From positions 1 through 64,000 of the forward strand of contig NZ_CP124614.1 in assembly GCF_029958905.1 (NCBI RefSeq): a stretch of 64,000 nucleotides of DNA, written 5' to 3'. A program made the translations under genes and the position numbers. This document shows, in pieces, positions 55,956 to 64,000 of the stretch. The notes beneath the pieces were generated by a model, which was not told where the DNA came from, made no database searches, and saw only the letters and a list, made by a program, of their open reading frames with translations. Numbering within the stretch: the first letter of the stretch is position 1; every line of letters begins with the position of its first letter. The DNA is from Vibrio sp. YMD68 (lineage in GTDB: Bacteria > Pseudomonadota > Gammaproteobacteria > Enterobacterales > Vibrionaceae).

Positions 55956-58490
55956 TCATTTAATGTTAACTAAATGTGTTGGCCACTCCGTGAAAGGAAC
56001 AGGGCGGCTATAGAGGAAGCCTTGGCCTTGGGGACAGTGAAGGGAGTTAAGCATCTGCACTTGCTCTATTGTTTCAATACCTTCGGCGACAATATTAACC
56101 TTCATTCCTTTTGTCATATTAATAATGGCTGAGACAATAGAGTTATCGAGAGTCTCAATGTTCATTTGTTCAATGAAAGTTCGGTCTATCTTAATGCAGT
56201 TAAAGGGTAATTCATGTAAGTAAGCCAGCGAACTATAGCCAGTTCCAAAGTCATCAATGGCGATTTTGCAGCCTAACTGTTGAATAGCTTGCATGTTATT
56301 TAGCACCAGCTTATCACCACTGACGATGCGAGATTCGGTGATTTCGAGGGTAAGGTATTGAGCGTCAATACCTGAGTCTTCGATTGTTTTGGTCAAGCTG
56401 GAAATATAATCTTGCTGGGAGAGTTGATTAGCCGACACGTTGACATGCATGTGAAAATCTTTGCCCCATTTTCCTTGTTCTACACCGAGCATCGTATCTC
56501 GGCACGCTTGGCGCAAGATTTGTTCACCGATTTCGGAAATAAAACCATATTCTTCTGCTATAGGGATAAAATCTAGAGGTGGGATCAGGCCTTCTTTAGG
56601 GGATATCCATCTGGCAAGAGCTTCAGCACCAATAACATCACCGGTATTAAGATCCATAATTGGCTGATAAAAGGCAACGAACTCATTGTTCTCAATCGCC
56701 GTTTTAATTTTAGCCATCATTGTTGTTCGGTTTTTGGAAATATCCGCCATTTCAGGTCGGTAGTAGCTGATGTTCGAGGGTTCGAGTTTAGAGTTGCTCA
56801 GTGCAATACTGCCATTTCTTAACCATTTCCCCATAGATGACTGGTTATCATTGTCCGAGACAATCCCGATAGAGACACTGATAATGAGGTTTTGGCCATC
56901 GATAACAAACGGTGAAGCAAAGGCTTGATGAACACGCAATGCCAACTGCTTGAGATCGCTCTCGGTTATTTGCTCTGGTAAGTAAATCGCAAACTCATCA
57001 CCTCCAATACGAGCAAGGTAAGTATTTTTGTGCGCGATATGCTTAATGCGTTGCGAGATATCTTTCAGTAAGTGATCGGCTCTGTTGTGCCCAATACTGT
57101 CATTAATGTTTCGAAACCTATTTATCCCAATCATCAATAAATGACCATTAAGAGTTGGTAATTTATCACAACAATCAATGAGTCCTTCGCGGCTATATAC
57201 CTTGGTTAATGAGTCATACAACAACTGGTTACGAAGAGCATCAAAGGAGATTTTGAGGTTATCCGTCATTTCGTTGAATGCGTTGACGAGAAGGTTAATT
57301 TCATAGATATGGCCAGACTTAGGCATGGTGCTATGCCAATTGCCATCTGCTAGATCGCTAGCTGCTCGAGCGGTAGCCGTCAGTGGTTGAGTAATTTTGT
57401 TAAACGCGATGAAGCCAAGAGCGATACCGATAACACTGACGAAAATGCCAAGACTCCAACTCAGGCGTTGGTTATTCGGTAATTTTCCCAGCAAATCTGG
57501 TTCTGAAATGGAAACGCCGATATACCATTCAAGCCCATGTTGATCGGTATACGGGGTGACTTGGCTAAAGTAGCGTTCACCAGAGATGATGGAATCGAAT
57601 TTATATAATCGAGATTGTATAGGGAAAGCGAGTGGTCGAATAAATTCAGCCATGGATTGAATGATAGGGTTAGCACTTTCAATGGCGAGCAAACGATCGC
57701 CTTTGTCTGTGATGGGGGTTCCCCAGGAGACAACACTTTTATCACTTGAGTGAGTGATGAGTTGCTGATCATTGTCGAAGATATAAATGGTCGCTTTGGT
57801 GCGCTGTTTAAGCTCGGCTAAAAACGCATTGAAAGTATGGAGTTTAATATCTGTCGCAACAACGCCCATAAATTCATCATTGTCTATAACCGGAGCCAGT
57901 GCTGAGATGGTTATCGTTTGTCTTTCATCGGCATCCGTATAGATTGATGACCAAACGGGCTTCAAATTACTCGAAACCGGTGTGTACCACGGGCGAATTC
58001 GCGGATCGTAGTTTTCAATCACAGCTCTGGTGTTATCGCTTATCGCATCACCTTGGTAGATGACCAGATTATCATTCGAACGATTGTCTTGAAGCATTAA
58101 GGTGTAGGCGTCATCCGCTTCTTTTCTAAAGCCTATATATTCAGCGGCTTCGCTACCAAAACTGATGACCCCAATTTGAGAAATTGGTTCGTAAAGAGAG
58201 TGAAAACTACTCAGGATATAGTCTTCAATCAGTTCGAGGTTACCCGAACGGTAGAGCTTATTTTGCCCGATGTTGTGGCTAATGGACAAACTGGCTTGGA
58301 AGGATTCTTCAAGGTAGTGATCAAGCTTTTGAACTACATTTGTGGTCAGCGATGTCAGGTGTTTATCAGTAACCTCATTAACCATCTCTTCATAGCTGTA
58401 TTTTTGCACCGCAATAATACAGCCCATGGTCACCAAGAAGATGAGGATAAAAGGCAGAACAACCGCTGTTCTTAGTGTTATTTGAGTCAT
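55956..58490 (-). CDS. dCache-HAMP-GGDEF-EAL cyclic-di-GMP protein
   Basis: An 844-residue inner-membrane signalling protein. An N-terminal TM (VVLPFILIFLVTMGCIIAV) is followed by a periplasmic Cache domain (typical DPRIRPWY), a second TM near 355 (LGIFVSVIGIALGFIAF) and a HAMP domain. The GGDEF domain has an intact GGDEF at 496-500, but no I-site (HKNT in place of RxxD). The EAL domain has EAL at 623-625, ITESRI, DDFGTGYSSL, IKIDRTFI, AEGIET and QGFLYSRP, so all catalytic residues are present. It may both make and degrade cyclic di-GMP. It lies downstream of ntrC and is convergent with nothing. Confidence 0.93.
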   Translation of the reverse strand: MTQITLRTAVVLPFILIFLVTMGCIIAVQKYSYEEMVNEVTDKHLTSLTTNVVQKLDHYLEESFQASLSISHNIGQNKLYRSGNLELIEDYILSSFHSLYEPISQIGVISFGSEAAEYIGFRKEADDAYTLMLQDNRSNDNLVIYQGDAISDNTRAVIENYDPRIRPWYTPVSSNLKPVWSSIYTDADERQTITISALAPVIDNDEFMGVVATDIKLHTFNAFLAELKQRTKATIYIFDNDQQLITHSSDKSVVSWGTPITDKGDRLLAIESANPIIQSMAEFIRPLAFPIQSRLYKFDSIISGERYFSQVTPYTDQHGLEWYIGVSISEPDLLGKLPNNQRLSWSLGIFVSVIGIALGFIAFNKITQPLTATARAASDLADGNWHSTMPKSGHIYEINLLVNAFNEMTDNLKISFDALRNQLLYDSLTKVYSREGLIDCCDKLPTLNGHLLMIGINRFRNINDSIGHNRADHLLKDISQRIKHIAHKNTYLARIGGDEFAIYLPEQITESDLKQLALRVHQAFASPFVIDGQNLIISVSIGIVSDNDNQSSMGKWLRNGSIALSNSKLEPSNISYYRPEMADISKNRTTMMAKIKTAIENNEFVAFYQPIMDLNTGDVIGAEALARWISPKEGLIPPLDFIPIAEEYGFISEIGEQILRQACRDTMLGVEQGKWGKDFHMHVNVSANQLSQQDYISSLTKTIEDSGIDAQYLTLEITESRIVSGDKLVLNNMQAIQQLGCKIAIDDFGTGYSSLAYLHELPFNCIKIDRTFIEQMNIETLDNSIVSAIINMTKGMKVNIVAEGIETIEQVQMLNSLHCPQGQGFLYSRPVPFTEWPTHLVNIK

Positions 58491-58613
58491 TAACTTCCAT
58501 CGAATATCTGATTTACGCGTTTATTTACTACAAAAGAGTGAGGATGAGGCACAAAAAGTACAAACCAACACCATTAAGCGCCTCATCAACGCGTTTTATT
58601 TCCATATATTCAA

Positions 58614-60017
58614 TCAGTATAGCTCTTTTAGCTTTCTCGTCAGGGTATTTCTTCCCCAACCTAGAACCTTAGCAGCATCTTGTTTGTGTCCATTGGTATG
58701 ATTAAGAGCAGCCTCTAGTAAAATTCGTTCAAATTCTGGCTGTGCGAACGTCAGCAGTTCCGTTTCACCGGATGACAGAGCTTTCTTGGCCCAGGAAGAA
58801 AGTAACCCTTGCCAGTTGTCACCTTCACCGAGGGTGAGTGATGGCTTTTCATCGATCAACTCACCAGGAAGATCGTTAGGAAGAATCTCATTACCACTGG
58901 CCATAACGGTTAACCAGCGACAAATATTTTCAAGCTGGCGGACATTTCCTGGCCAATCAAGGTGATTAAGCACATCTACTGTCTTTGGATGAAGGGTCTT
59001 CATGTCAACCTCTAACTCATCGGCCGCCAAAGACAAAAAGTGTAGGGTCAGTTTTTCGATGTCTTGTCGTCTTTCTCTTAGTGCTGGAATGTGGATGCGA
59101 ATGACATTAAGGCGGTGGAATAAATCTTCACGAAATTCCCCTTTATGTACTAGGCTTTCAAGGTTTTGATGGGTAGCAGCAACAATTCGCACATCCACTT
59201 TAATGGCTGAATGCCCACCGACACGGTAAAACTGTCCATCAGACAATACACGTAGAAGTCGTGTTTGGATATCGAGTGGCATATCGCCGATTTCATCTAA
59301 AAATAAAGTCCCTCCATTAGCTTGTTCAAAGCGACCTTGCCTAACACTATTTGCTCCAGTAAATGCGCCTTTTTCATGGCCAAATAGCTCAGACTCAATT
59401 AGATCTTTGGGAATCGCGGCCATGTTTAGTGCAATAAAGGGTTTTTTTGCTCTAGGGCTGTGTCGATGCAGGGCGTGGGCAACCAGTTCTTTACCTGTGC
59501 CTGATTCACCGTTAATGAGAACTGAGATAGAGGAACGAGATAATCGACCAATTGCGCGAAACACCTCTTGCATTGCAGGCGCTTCCCCAATAATTTCAGG
59601 TGTTTCACTCGACGAGGTTTCTTCAGTACTTTGTGATTTACGTTGCTCTTGATTGTGAGCAATGGCTCGTTCAACCAACGTGAGCGTTTCGTCGACGTCG
59701 AAAGGTTTGGGAAGGTACTCGAACGCCCCTTTTTGATAAGCGTTCACGGCGGCATCAAGATCGGAGTGAGCCGTCATTATGATCACAGGAAGTTCTGGTG
59801 AGCGAGTGTGAATTTGTTCCAGTAGTTGAATGCCATCAATGCCTGGCATGCGAATATCAGAGACGAGAACATCCGGCGTTTCTCGCTCTAAGGCAAGTAA
59901 GACACTTTCTGCATCGGAAAATGTTTCGCATTTTATGTTGGCTGATGAGAGTGTTTTCTCCATCACCCAGCGAATGGAGCTATCGTCATCGACAACCCAA
60001 ACATATCCTTTACTCAT
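58614..60017 (-). CDS. ntrC: Nitrogen regulator NtrC (GlnG)
   Basis: A response regulator and sigma-54 activator of nitrogen genes, including glnA. The 467-residue product has a receiver (VDDDSSIRWVMEK, phospho-Asp in VLVSDIRMPGIDG), the AAA+ domain with GESGTGKE and the sigma-54 contact loop GAFTGA, and a C-terminal Fis-type helix-turn-helix (AAKVLGWGRNTLTRKLKEL). It lies 44 nt downstream of ntrB in the same operon. Confidence 0.97.
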   Translation of the reverse strand: MSKGYVWVVDDDSSIRWVMEKTLSSANIKCETFSDAESVLLALERETPDVLVSDIRMPGIDGIQLLEQIHTRSPELPVIIMTAHSDLDAAVNAYQKGAFEYLPKPFDVDETLTLVERAIAHNQEQRKSQSTEETSSSETPEIIGEAPAMQEVFRAIGRLSRSSISVLINGESGTGKELVAHALHRHSPRAKKPFIALNMAAIPKDLIESELFGHEKGAFTGANSVRQGRFEQANGGTLFLDEIGDMPLDIQTRLLRVLSDGQFYRVGGHSAIKVDVRIVAATHQNLESLVHKGEFREDLFHRLNVIRIHIPALRERRQDIEKLTLHFLSLAADELEVDMKTLHPKTVDVLNHLDWPGNVRQLENICRWLTVMASGNEILPNDLPGELIDEKPSLTLGEGDNWQGLLSSWAKKALSSGETELLTFAQPEFERILLEAALNHTNGHKQDAAKVLGWGRNTLTRKLKELY

Positions 60018-60061
60018 AGTGCGTATTCCTCATAGACATTCCGTTGCAAGCATTTAAAAAG

Positions 60062-61114
60062 TTATATAGGTAAATAAATGGTAAATGTGGTTTTACCTGG
60101 CCAGCTTTCAACGTCAATTTTTCCGTTGTGCTGATCGATTAAATTTTGAGATATCGAAAGGCCTAAGCCCGTTCCTCCTTCACGACCGGTGATCATTGGA
60201 TAAAATAGAGTGTCGAGTAATTCGGGTGAAATACCCGGCCCGTTATCTATGATTTCAATGCGAGCGGAAAGTTTGTGTCTTTGGCCATGAATATTCGCTT
60301 GGTGCACTGTTCTGGTGCGAATAGTGATGGTGGGGTGCACCTGTTGGTGCTCCGTTAATATTTGTGCCGCGTTACTGATGATATTAAGCAGTGCTTGCTC
60401 TATCTGGTCTGAATCGACCAATATATCAGGTAAGCTTGGATCGTAATCGCGTTCAATCGCAATGGTGTATTGGGATTCAAGTTCCACCAATTGACGGGCT
60501 TTTTCTATAATCGAGTGCAAGTTTTCAGGTCGTTTTTTACCGGGCTTTTGTGGACCAAGAAGTCGATCAACCAAGGCTCTGAGTCGATCCGCTTGCTCTA
60601 TAATAATCTGAGTGTATTCCGTTAAGTTTGGATCGGGCAGCATTCTTTCCAGTAGTTGTGCGGCACCACGTAGACCACCCAGAGGGTTTTTTATTTCGTG
60701 GGCTAAGCCTCGAACCAATAGCTTAGCGGCTTGTTGCTGTGCATGTTGATTGAGCTCTTGCGATAAACGACGTTGCTGGCCGATTTTTCGCATTTCAACC
60801 AACAGCATCAGCTCCTTTTTCCACGACAGAGGGCTTACCGTAACTTCAAGCATTAGTGGTTTACCGTCGACAACAAATGTCACATCGCTATCGGTAATAC
60901 TTTGACCACTTTGCAGTGGCTGAGAAAGCAAAGCTAAGTCCATAGAGGCGTGCTGAATGAGTTTAGAGAGAGGTTGATCGACGATGCGCTTGGCACTTTG
61001 CGTAAATAGCTGTTCCGCTGAAGGGTTGGCATATCTCACAATGAGAGATTCATCCAGCATCAACGTCGCGGTTACAACATTATCTAAAATGGCGGTGCTT
61101 AATTCTGCGCTCAC
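60062..61114 (-). CDS. ntrB: Nitrogen sensor kinase/phosphatase NtrB (GlnL)
   Basis: A cytosolic PAS-containing histidine kinase that phosphorylates or dephosphorylates NtrC under PII control. The 350-residue product has a PAS domain (about 5-115), the phospho-His in HEIKNPLGGLRGAAQLL, and ATPase boxes DNGPGISPELL and GREGGTGLGLSIS. The order is glnA, DUF4124 gene, ntrB, ntrC. Enteric bacteria have glnA-ntrB-ntrC. Confidence 0.97.
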   Translation of the reverse strand: MSAELSTAILDNVVTATLMLDESLIVRYANPSAEQLFTQSAKRIVDQPLSKLIQHASMDLALLSQPLQSGQSITDSDVTFVVDGKPLMLEVTVSPLSWKKELMLLVEMRKIGQQRRLSQELNQHAQQQAAKLLVRGLAHEIKNPLGGLRGAAQLLERMLPDPNLTEYTQIIIEQADRLRALVDRLLGPQKPGKKRPENLHSIIEKARQLVELESQYTIAIERDYDPSLPDILVDSDQIEQALLNIISNAAQILTEHQQVHPTITIRTRTVHQANIHGQRHKLSARIEIIDNGPGISPELLDTLFYPMITGREGGTGLGLSISQNLIDQHNGKIDVESWPGKTTFTIYLPI

Positions 61115-61244
61115 AGGATCATCCTTGTTACTCTGAAAATTACCCCTGCACCAATATGGTGCGTGGTTATTCCAGTATGGCGCATAGCATCAGGAATCGA
61201 AAGTAGATTTGGACCGTGTGAGGTCTTTTTGAGTCTGTTTCTCG

Positions 61245-61787
61245 CTACTTTATCGAAGCCCGATGTAAATGCACCGTTATAGACATAGATGATGCAATAA
61301 GCTTGCCGTCTCTAAAGGCTTGAATTGAAATAGTATGAGAGCCCCGATCGATGTTTTTTAGCTGCCATTTTCCCGTTGTATTTGGAGCAGAATAAGTGGC
61401 GTTGTTTAAGATCAGTTGAAAATGCTCACCCACTAACAACTTGCGATTCGAGTTTACTGTGATGTTGATATGGCCTTGATTACTACGGATGGTTTGGTCA
61501 TGTTGTGGCGATTGAAAAGAGAGCGATAGTGGCCCCGGTTTAGTGGTGGCTTTTCCTTTTTCTTCGCTAGGCAGATCGCTGCTGGGAAGAGATTCAAAGG
61601 AAGGGGCGGGTGCTTCTGCGAAGTGATCGGGCAGTGTAATGGTTTTTACTGTTTTCCCGCCTTTTTTCCCGTTAGTAGAATCGCTGAAATGAAGAACACC
61701 TTGGTCGTCTTCCCATGTGTAGATGGTTTGCGTGTAGCTGAACACAGGAAAAAGCAGTGTTATAAAAAATAGAATATAGGGCTTCAT
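61245..61787 (-). CDS. DUF4124-domain secreted protein
   Basis: A 180-residue exported protein of unknown function. The signal peptide (MKPYILFFITLLFPVFSYTQ) is followed by a DUF4124 domain (IYTWEDDQGVLHFSDS), then a low-complexity linker and an Ig-like beta domain. The ATG at 61787 is preceded by a GTG one codon earlier that has the better SD spacing (AAGGA); either may be used. It is inserted between glnA and ntrB. Confidence 0.8.
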   Translation of the reverse strand: MKPYILFFITLLFPVFSYTQTIYTWEDDQGVLHFSDSTNGKKGGKTVKTITLPDHFAEAPAPSFESLPSSDLPSEEKGKATTKPGPLSLSFQSPQHDQTIRSNQGHINITVNSNRKLLVGEHFQLILNNATYSAPNTTGKWQLKNIDRGSHTISIQAFRDGKLIASSMSITVHLHRASIK

Positions 61788-61896
61788 CACTCATTTTTCC
61801 TTCACATAATCCACTGATTGAATGGGCTTTTTTCGTTGGAAGTGCTTTGGGAGGCAGTCAGAGAGTAGGATAAAGCTGAAGGACGAAGGGGCAAAT

Positions 61897-61926
61897 AAAC
61901 AAAAGGCTCACCTGAGAGGTGAGCCT
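61897..61926 (-). terminator. Terminator of glnA
   Basis: An AGGCTCACCT-gag-AGGTGAGCCT stem is followed on the minus strand by TTTTGTTTATTTG. It lies about 60 nt after glnA and should separate the strong glnA transcript from ntrBC. Confidence 0.88.
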
Positions 61927-61984
61927 AATAAAATAGTAACTTCAATCACGAATTACACACGACGGTGTGAATGTCGAATTGAGG

Positions 61985-63394
61985 TTATACTGAGTAGTAA
62001 AGTTCAAACTCTAGTGGGTGAGTTGTCATGTTAATCAGCTCAACATCTTTAGACTTAAGTTCGATGTAAGAATCGATAAAGTCATCAGAGAATACACCAC
62101 CAGCCGTCAGGAATTCACGATCGCTATCAAGCGCTTTTAGTGCGACTTCTAGAGATTCTGCAACCGTTGGGATTTCTGCTGCTTCTTCTGCTGGTAAGTC
62201 GTACAAGTCTTTATCCATCGCTTCGCCAGGGTGGATCTTGTTCTTAATTCCGTCAAGACCTGCCATCAGCATTGCTGAGTAACATAGATAAGGGTTCGCT
62301 GCTGGGTCACCAAAACGTAGCTCGATACGGCGTGCTTTCGGGCTTGGTACCACTGGGATACGGATAGAAGCAGAACGGTTACGTGCAGAGTATGCAAGCA
62401 TTACAGGTGCTTCGAAGCCAGGTACAAGACGCTTGTACGAGTTAGTTGATGGGTTAGCAAATGCGTTGATTGCGCGAGCGTGTTTGATGATGCCGCCAAT
62501 GTAGTAGATAGCCAGTTCAGATAGGCCGCCGTACTTATCACCAGCAAACAGGTTTACACCGTCTTTTGCTAGAGATTGGTGAACGTGCATACCAGAACCG
62601 TTATCACCAACCAGTGGTTTAGGCATGAATGTCGCTGTTTTACCAAACGCGTGAGCAACGTTGTGTACTACGTACTTGTAGATTTGAGTCTCATCGGCTT
62701 TTGCTGTTAGCGTGTTGAAGCGAGTTGCGATTTCGTTTTGACCCGCTGTTGCAACTTCATGGTGGTGCGCTTCAACAACAAGGCCCATCTCTTCCATGAT
62801 TAGACACATAGCAGAACGGATGTCTTGAGATGAATCAACAGGAGCAACAGGGAAGTAACCCCCTTTCACGCCAGGACGGTGACCTTTGTTACCACCATCG
62901 ATATCAGAACCAGAGTTCCAAGCCGCTTCGATGTCGTCAATCTTGAAGAAAGAACCTGACATGTCAGTGTTGAATTTCACATCATCAAATAAGAAGAATT
63001 CTGGCTCAGGACCGACAAGAACAGTGTCTGCGATACCTGTAGAACGCAAGTACTCTTCAGAGCGCTTAGCGATTGAACGTGGGTCACGATCGTAGCCTTG
63101 CATTGTTGCAGGCTCTAAAATATCACAACGAATATTCAGTGTTGAATCTTCTGTGAATGGGTCAAGAACAGCACTTGATGCGTCAGGCATCATGACCATG
63201 TCTGATTCGTTGATACCTTTCCAGCCAGCAACTGAAGAACCGTCGAACATCTTGCCTTCTTCAAAGAAGTCTGCGTCAACTTGGTGAGAAGGTAAGGAAA
63301 TATGCTGCTCTTTGCCTTTTGTATCGGTAAAGCGTAGGTCAACAAACTTAACTTCGTTTTCTTGGATCAGCGATAGGACATTTTCTACTGACAT
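61985..63394 (-). CDS. glnA: Glutamine synthetase, type I
   Basis: GlnA condenses ammonia and glutamate to glutamine and is the main entry of nitrogen. The 469-residue product has the full GSI fold: [18 protein letters not shown], the [13 protein letters not shown] metal region, [11 protein letters not shown], and the adenylylation site with Tyr in KDLYDLP (about 398). It is transcribed toward ntrBC from the sigma-54/NtrC promoter at 63536-63651. Confidence 0.98.
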   Translation of the reverse strand: MSVENVLSLIQENEVKFVDLRFTDTKGKEQHISLPSHQVDADFFEEGKMFDGSSVAGWKGINESDMVMMPDASSAVLDPFTEDSTLNIRCDILEPATMQGYDRDPRSIAKRSEEYLRSTGIADTVLVGPEPEFFLFDDVKFNTDMSGSFFKIDDIEAAWNSGSDIDGGNKGHRPGVKGGYFPVAPVDSSQDIRSAMCLIMEEMGLVVEAHHHEVATAGQNEIATRFNTLTAKADETQIYKYVVHNVAHAFGKTATFMPKPLVGDNGSGMHVHQSLAKDGVNLFAGDKYGGLSELAIYYIGGIIKHARAINAFANPSTNSYKRLVPGFEAPVMLAYSARNRSASIRIPVVPSPKARRIELRFGDPAANPYLCYSAMLMAGLDGIKNKIHPGEAMDKDLYDLPAEEAAEIPTVAESLEVALKALDSDREFLTAGGVFSDDFIDSYIELKSKDVELINMTTHPLEFELYYSV

Positions 63395-63535
63395 CTTGGA
63401 TAACCTCCAGTGTTATTAAAGCGGTATTAGCTCGATTCGTTGTTCTTTTATATAAGTAGAAACCGATATAAAAGTAAGAAACCCAGCATTGATTAATTTC
63501 ATTTCAATTGTATTAACCGATGCTATTTTCTATAA

Positions 63536-63552
63536 AGCGATAATCGTGCCAA
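63536..63552 (-). promoter_or_regulatory. glnA sigma-54 promoter (-24/-12)
   Basis: On the minus strand TTGGCAC-GATTA-TCGCT matches the sigma-54 consensus TTGGCAC-N5-TTGC, and almost equals E. coli glnAp2 (TTGGCAC-AGATT-TCGCT). It lies about 140 nt before the glnA start. Confidence 0.9.
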
Positions 63553-63612
63553 AAAAATTAATCCATTAATTTCAATGCATTATGTGTTTTTTGTTGGTGG
63601 GCAATAAGAAAG

Positions 63613-63680
63613 TTGCACCAAAATGATCCGTACTGGCACTTATTTGGTGCAAAATAAAGTTAATGCACCAATATGAATCA
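63613..63680 (-). promoter_or_regulatory. NtrC binding sites upstream of glnA
   Basis: GGCACTTATTTGGTGCA at 63635-63651 is a near-complete NtrC dyad (TGCACTA...TGGTGCA). Half sites TTGCACCAAAATGA at 63613 and TGCACCAA at 63664 flank it. They lie about 60-130 nt upstream of the sigma-54 promoter, the usual enhancer distance. Confidence 0.85.
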
Positions 63681-63930
63681 AGCAACAGAGGTTATTCAGC
63701 CAATAATTGCCTGATATGTCAATGACAATAATGGATACCTGAGTTGAGTTTGTCTCAAATCAACTCGTCATCTAGTATTAAAGAAGAATAAATCGCTGAG
63801 ATAGATCACATATTTCTAGGATTTTCTCCAGAATCTGGTACATTACGGACGTTTTTTTAATCAAATAAAGCAATGCTCATTAAATACACGATTTAAGAGG
63901 GTTGCTTCTTTTATAAGTGAATCATATTCC

Positions 63931-64000
63931 ATGGCTACTCCACAGATTGATAAGTTAAGAAATATCGCGATCATCGCGCACGTTGACCACGGCAAAACAA
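63931..64000 (+). CDS. typA: Ribosome-binding GTPase TypA/BipA (5' end only)
   Basis: The window ends after 23 codons. The N-terminus MATPQIDKLRNIAIIAHVDH with the P-loop GxxxxGKT beginning (HVDHGKT) is that of TypA/BipA, a translational GTPase that helps ribosome assembly and stress or cold growth. It is divergent from glnA, as in enteric bacteria and Vibrio. The rest of the gene is not in the window. Confidence 0.9.
   Translation, partial: MATPQIDKLRNIAIIAHVDHGKT

Larger units (their letters stand above)
63395..63930. other. Divergent control region between glnA and typA
   Basis: 536 nt without a gene. On the minus strand it has the glnA sigma-54 promoter and NtrC sites. On the plus strand it must hold the typA promoter; a CRP-like GATCACA half site is at about 63803-63809. 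Confidence 0.7.

Noticed and set aside
61822..62034. A 70-codon plus-strand frame between the DUF4124 gene and glnA
   Set aside because: It runs through the glnA terminator and into antisense glnA, and no RBS is seen.
63790..63812. CRP site upstream of typA (GCTGA-N6-TCACA)
   Set aside because: Only one half matches the TGTGA-N6-TCACA consensus well; kept as a remark, not as a feature.

Overview
The window is the origin-proximal start of the large chromosome of a Vibrio-type gammaproteobacterium. It begins at the GTG start codon of dnaA, followed by dnaN-recF-gyrB. The order that follows (hsp20, avtA, glyS/glyQ, an UPF0016 Mn exporter, tusA, ilvGMEDA, comM, dsbA-srkA-ccoG-yihD, trkAH, rsmB-fmt-def, dprA-smg-yrdD, purEK, hemF-aroE-yrdB/yrdA, an rRNA operon, then ntrBC-glnA and typA) is the order I know from Vibrio chromosome I. 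The Glu-Lys-Val tRNA set between 16S and 23S and the Vibrio-like protein sequences fit this. I cannot name the species. I see no prophage, insertion sequence, integron or CRISPR array: this is core genome.

Layout. 1-6118: replication operon. 6119-7037: a long regulatory leader and a small heat-shock protein. 7119-11609 (minus): AvtA and both glycyl-tRNA synthetase subunits. 11829-12592: Mn riboswitch and exporter. 12757-15886: two small membrane proteins around tusA, a LysR regulator and AcuI. 16043-22658 (minus): the complete ilvL-attenuator-ilvGMEDA biosynthetic operon. 22866-24389: comM. 24510-29309 (minus): an outer-membrane-type protein, then dsbA, srkA, ccoG and yihD. 29423-29936: a candidate 55-codon gene with its own terminator and a structured leader. 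29936-31475: Spo0M-like and hemolysin III proteins. 31560-37467 (minus): def-fmt-rsmB-trkA-trkH. 37607-40981: LysM protein, dprA, smg, yrdD. 41046-42659 (minus): purEK under a PurR operator. 43105-45243: hemF, aroE, DUF1488; 45268-45819 (minus): yrdA. 45941-52112: rRNA operon with two promoters, 16S-Glu-Lys-Val-23S-5S-Ser. 52522-58490: two cyclic-di-GMP proteins around an adenosine deaminase. 58614-63394 (minus): ntrC, ntrB, a DUF4124 protein and glnA. 63931 onward: start of typA.

Most of the interest is in regulatory RNA and DNA. There is a yybP-ykoY manganese riboswitch whose alternative pairing can be read directly. A sigma-32 promoter with a ROSE-type RNA thermometer precedes hsp20. The ilv leader peptide and attenuator are intact. 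PurR and sigma-54/NtrC sites precede purE and glnA. A near-identical palindrome appears four times in the spacers of the rRNA operon, a 13-bp inverted repeat sits just ahead of the GAF-GAF-GGDEF gene, and a perfect 30-nt palindrome precedes the hemolysin III gene. The best candidate for something undescribed is the small minus-strand unit at about 29394-29713 (structured leader, 55-codon basic ORF, strong terminator). No large unknown system was found.
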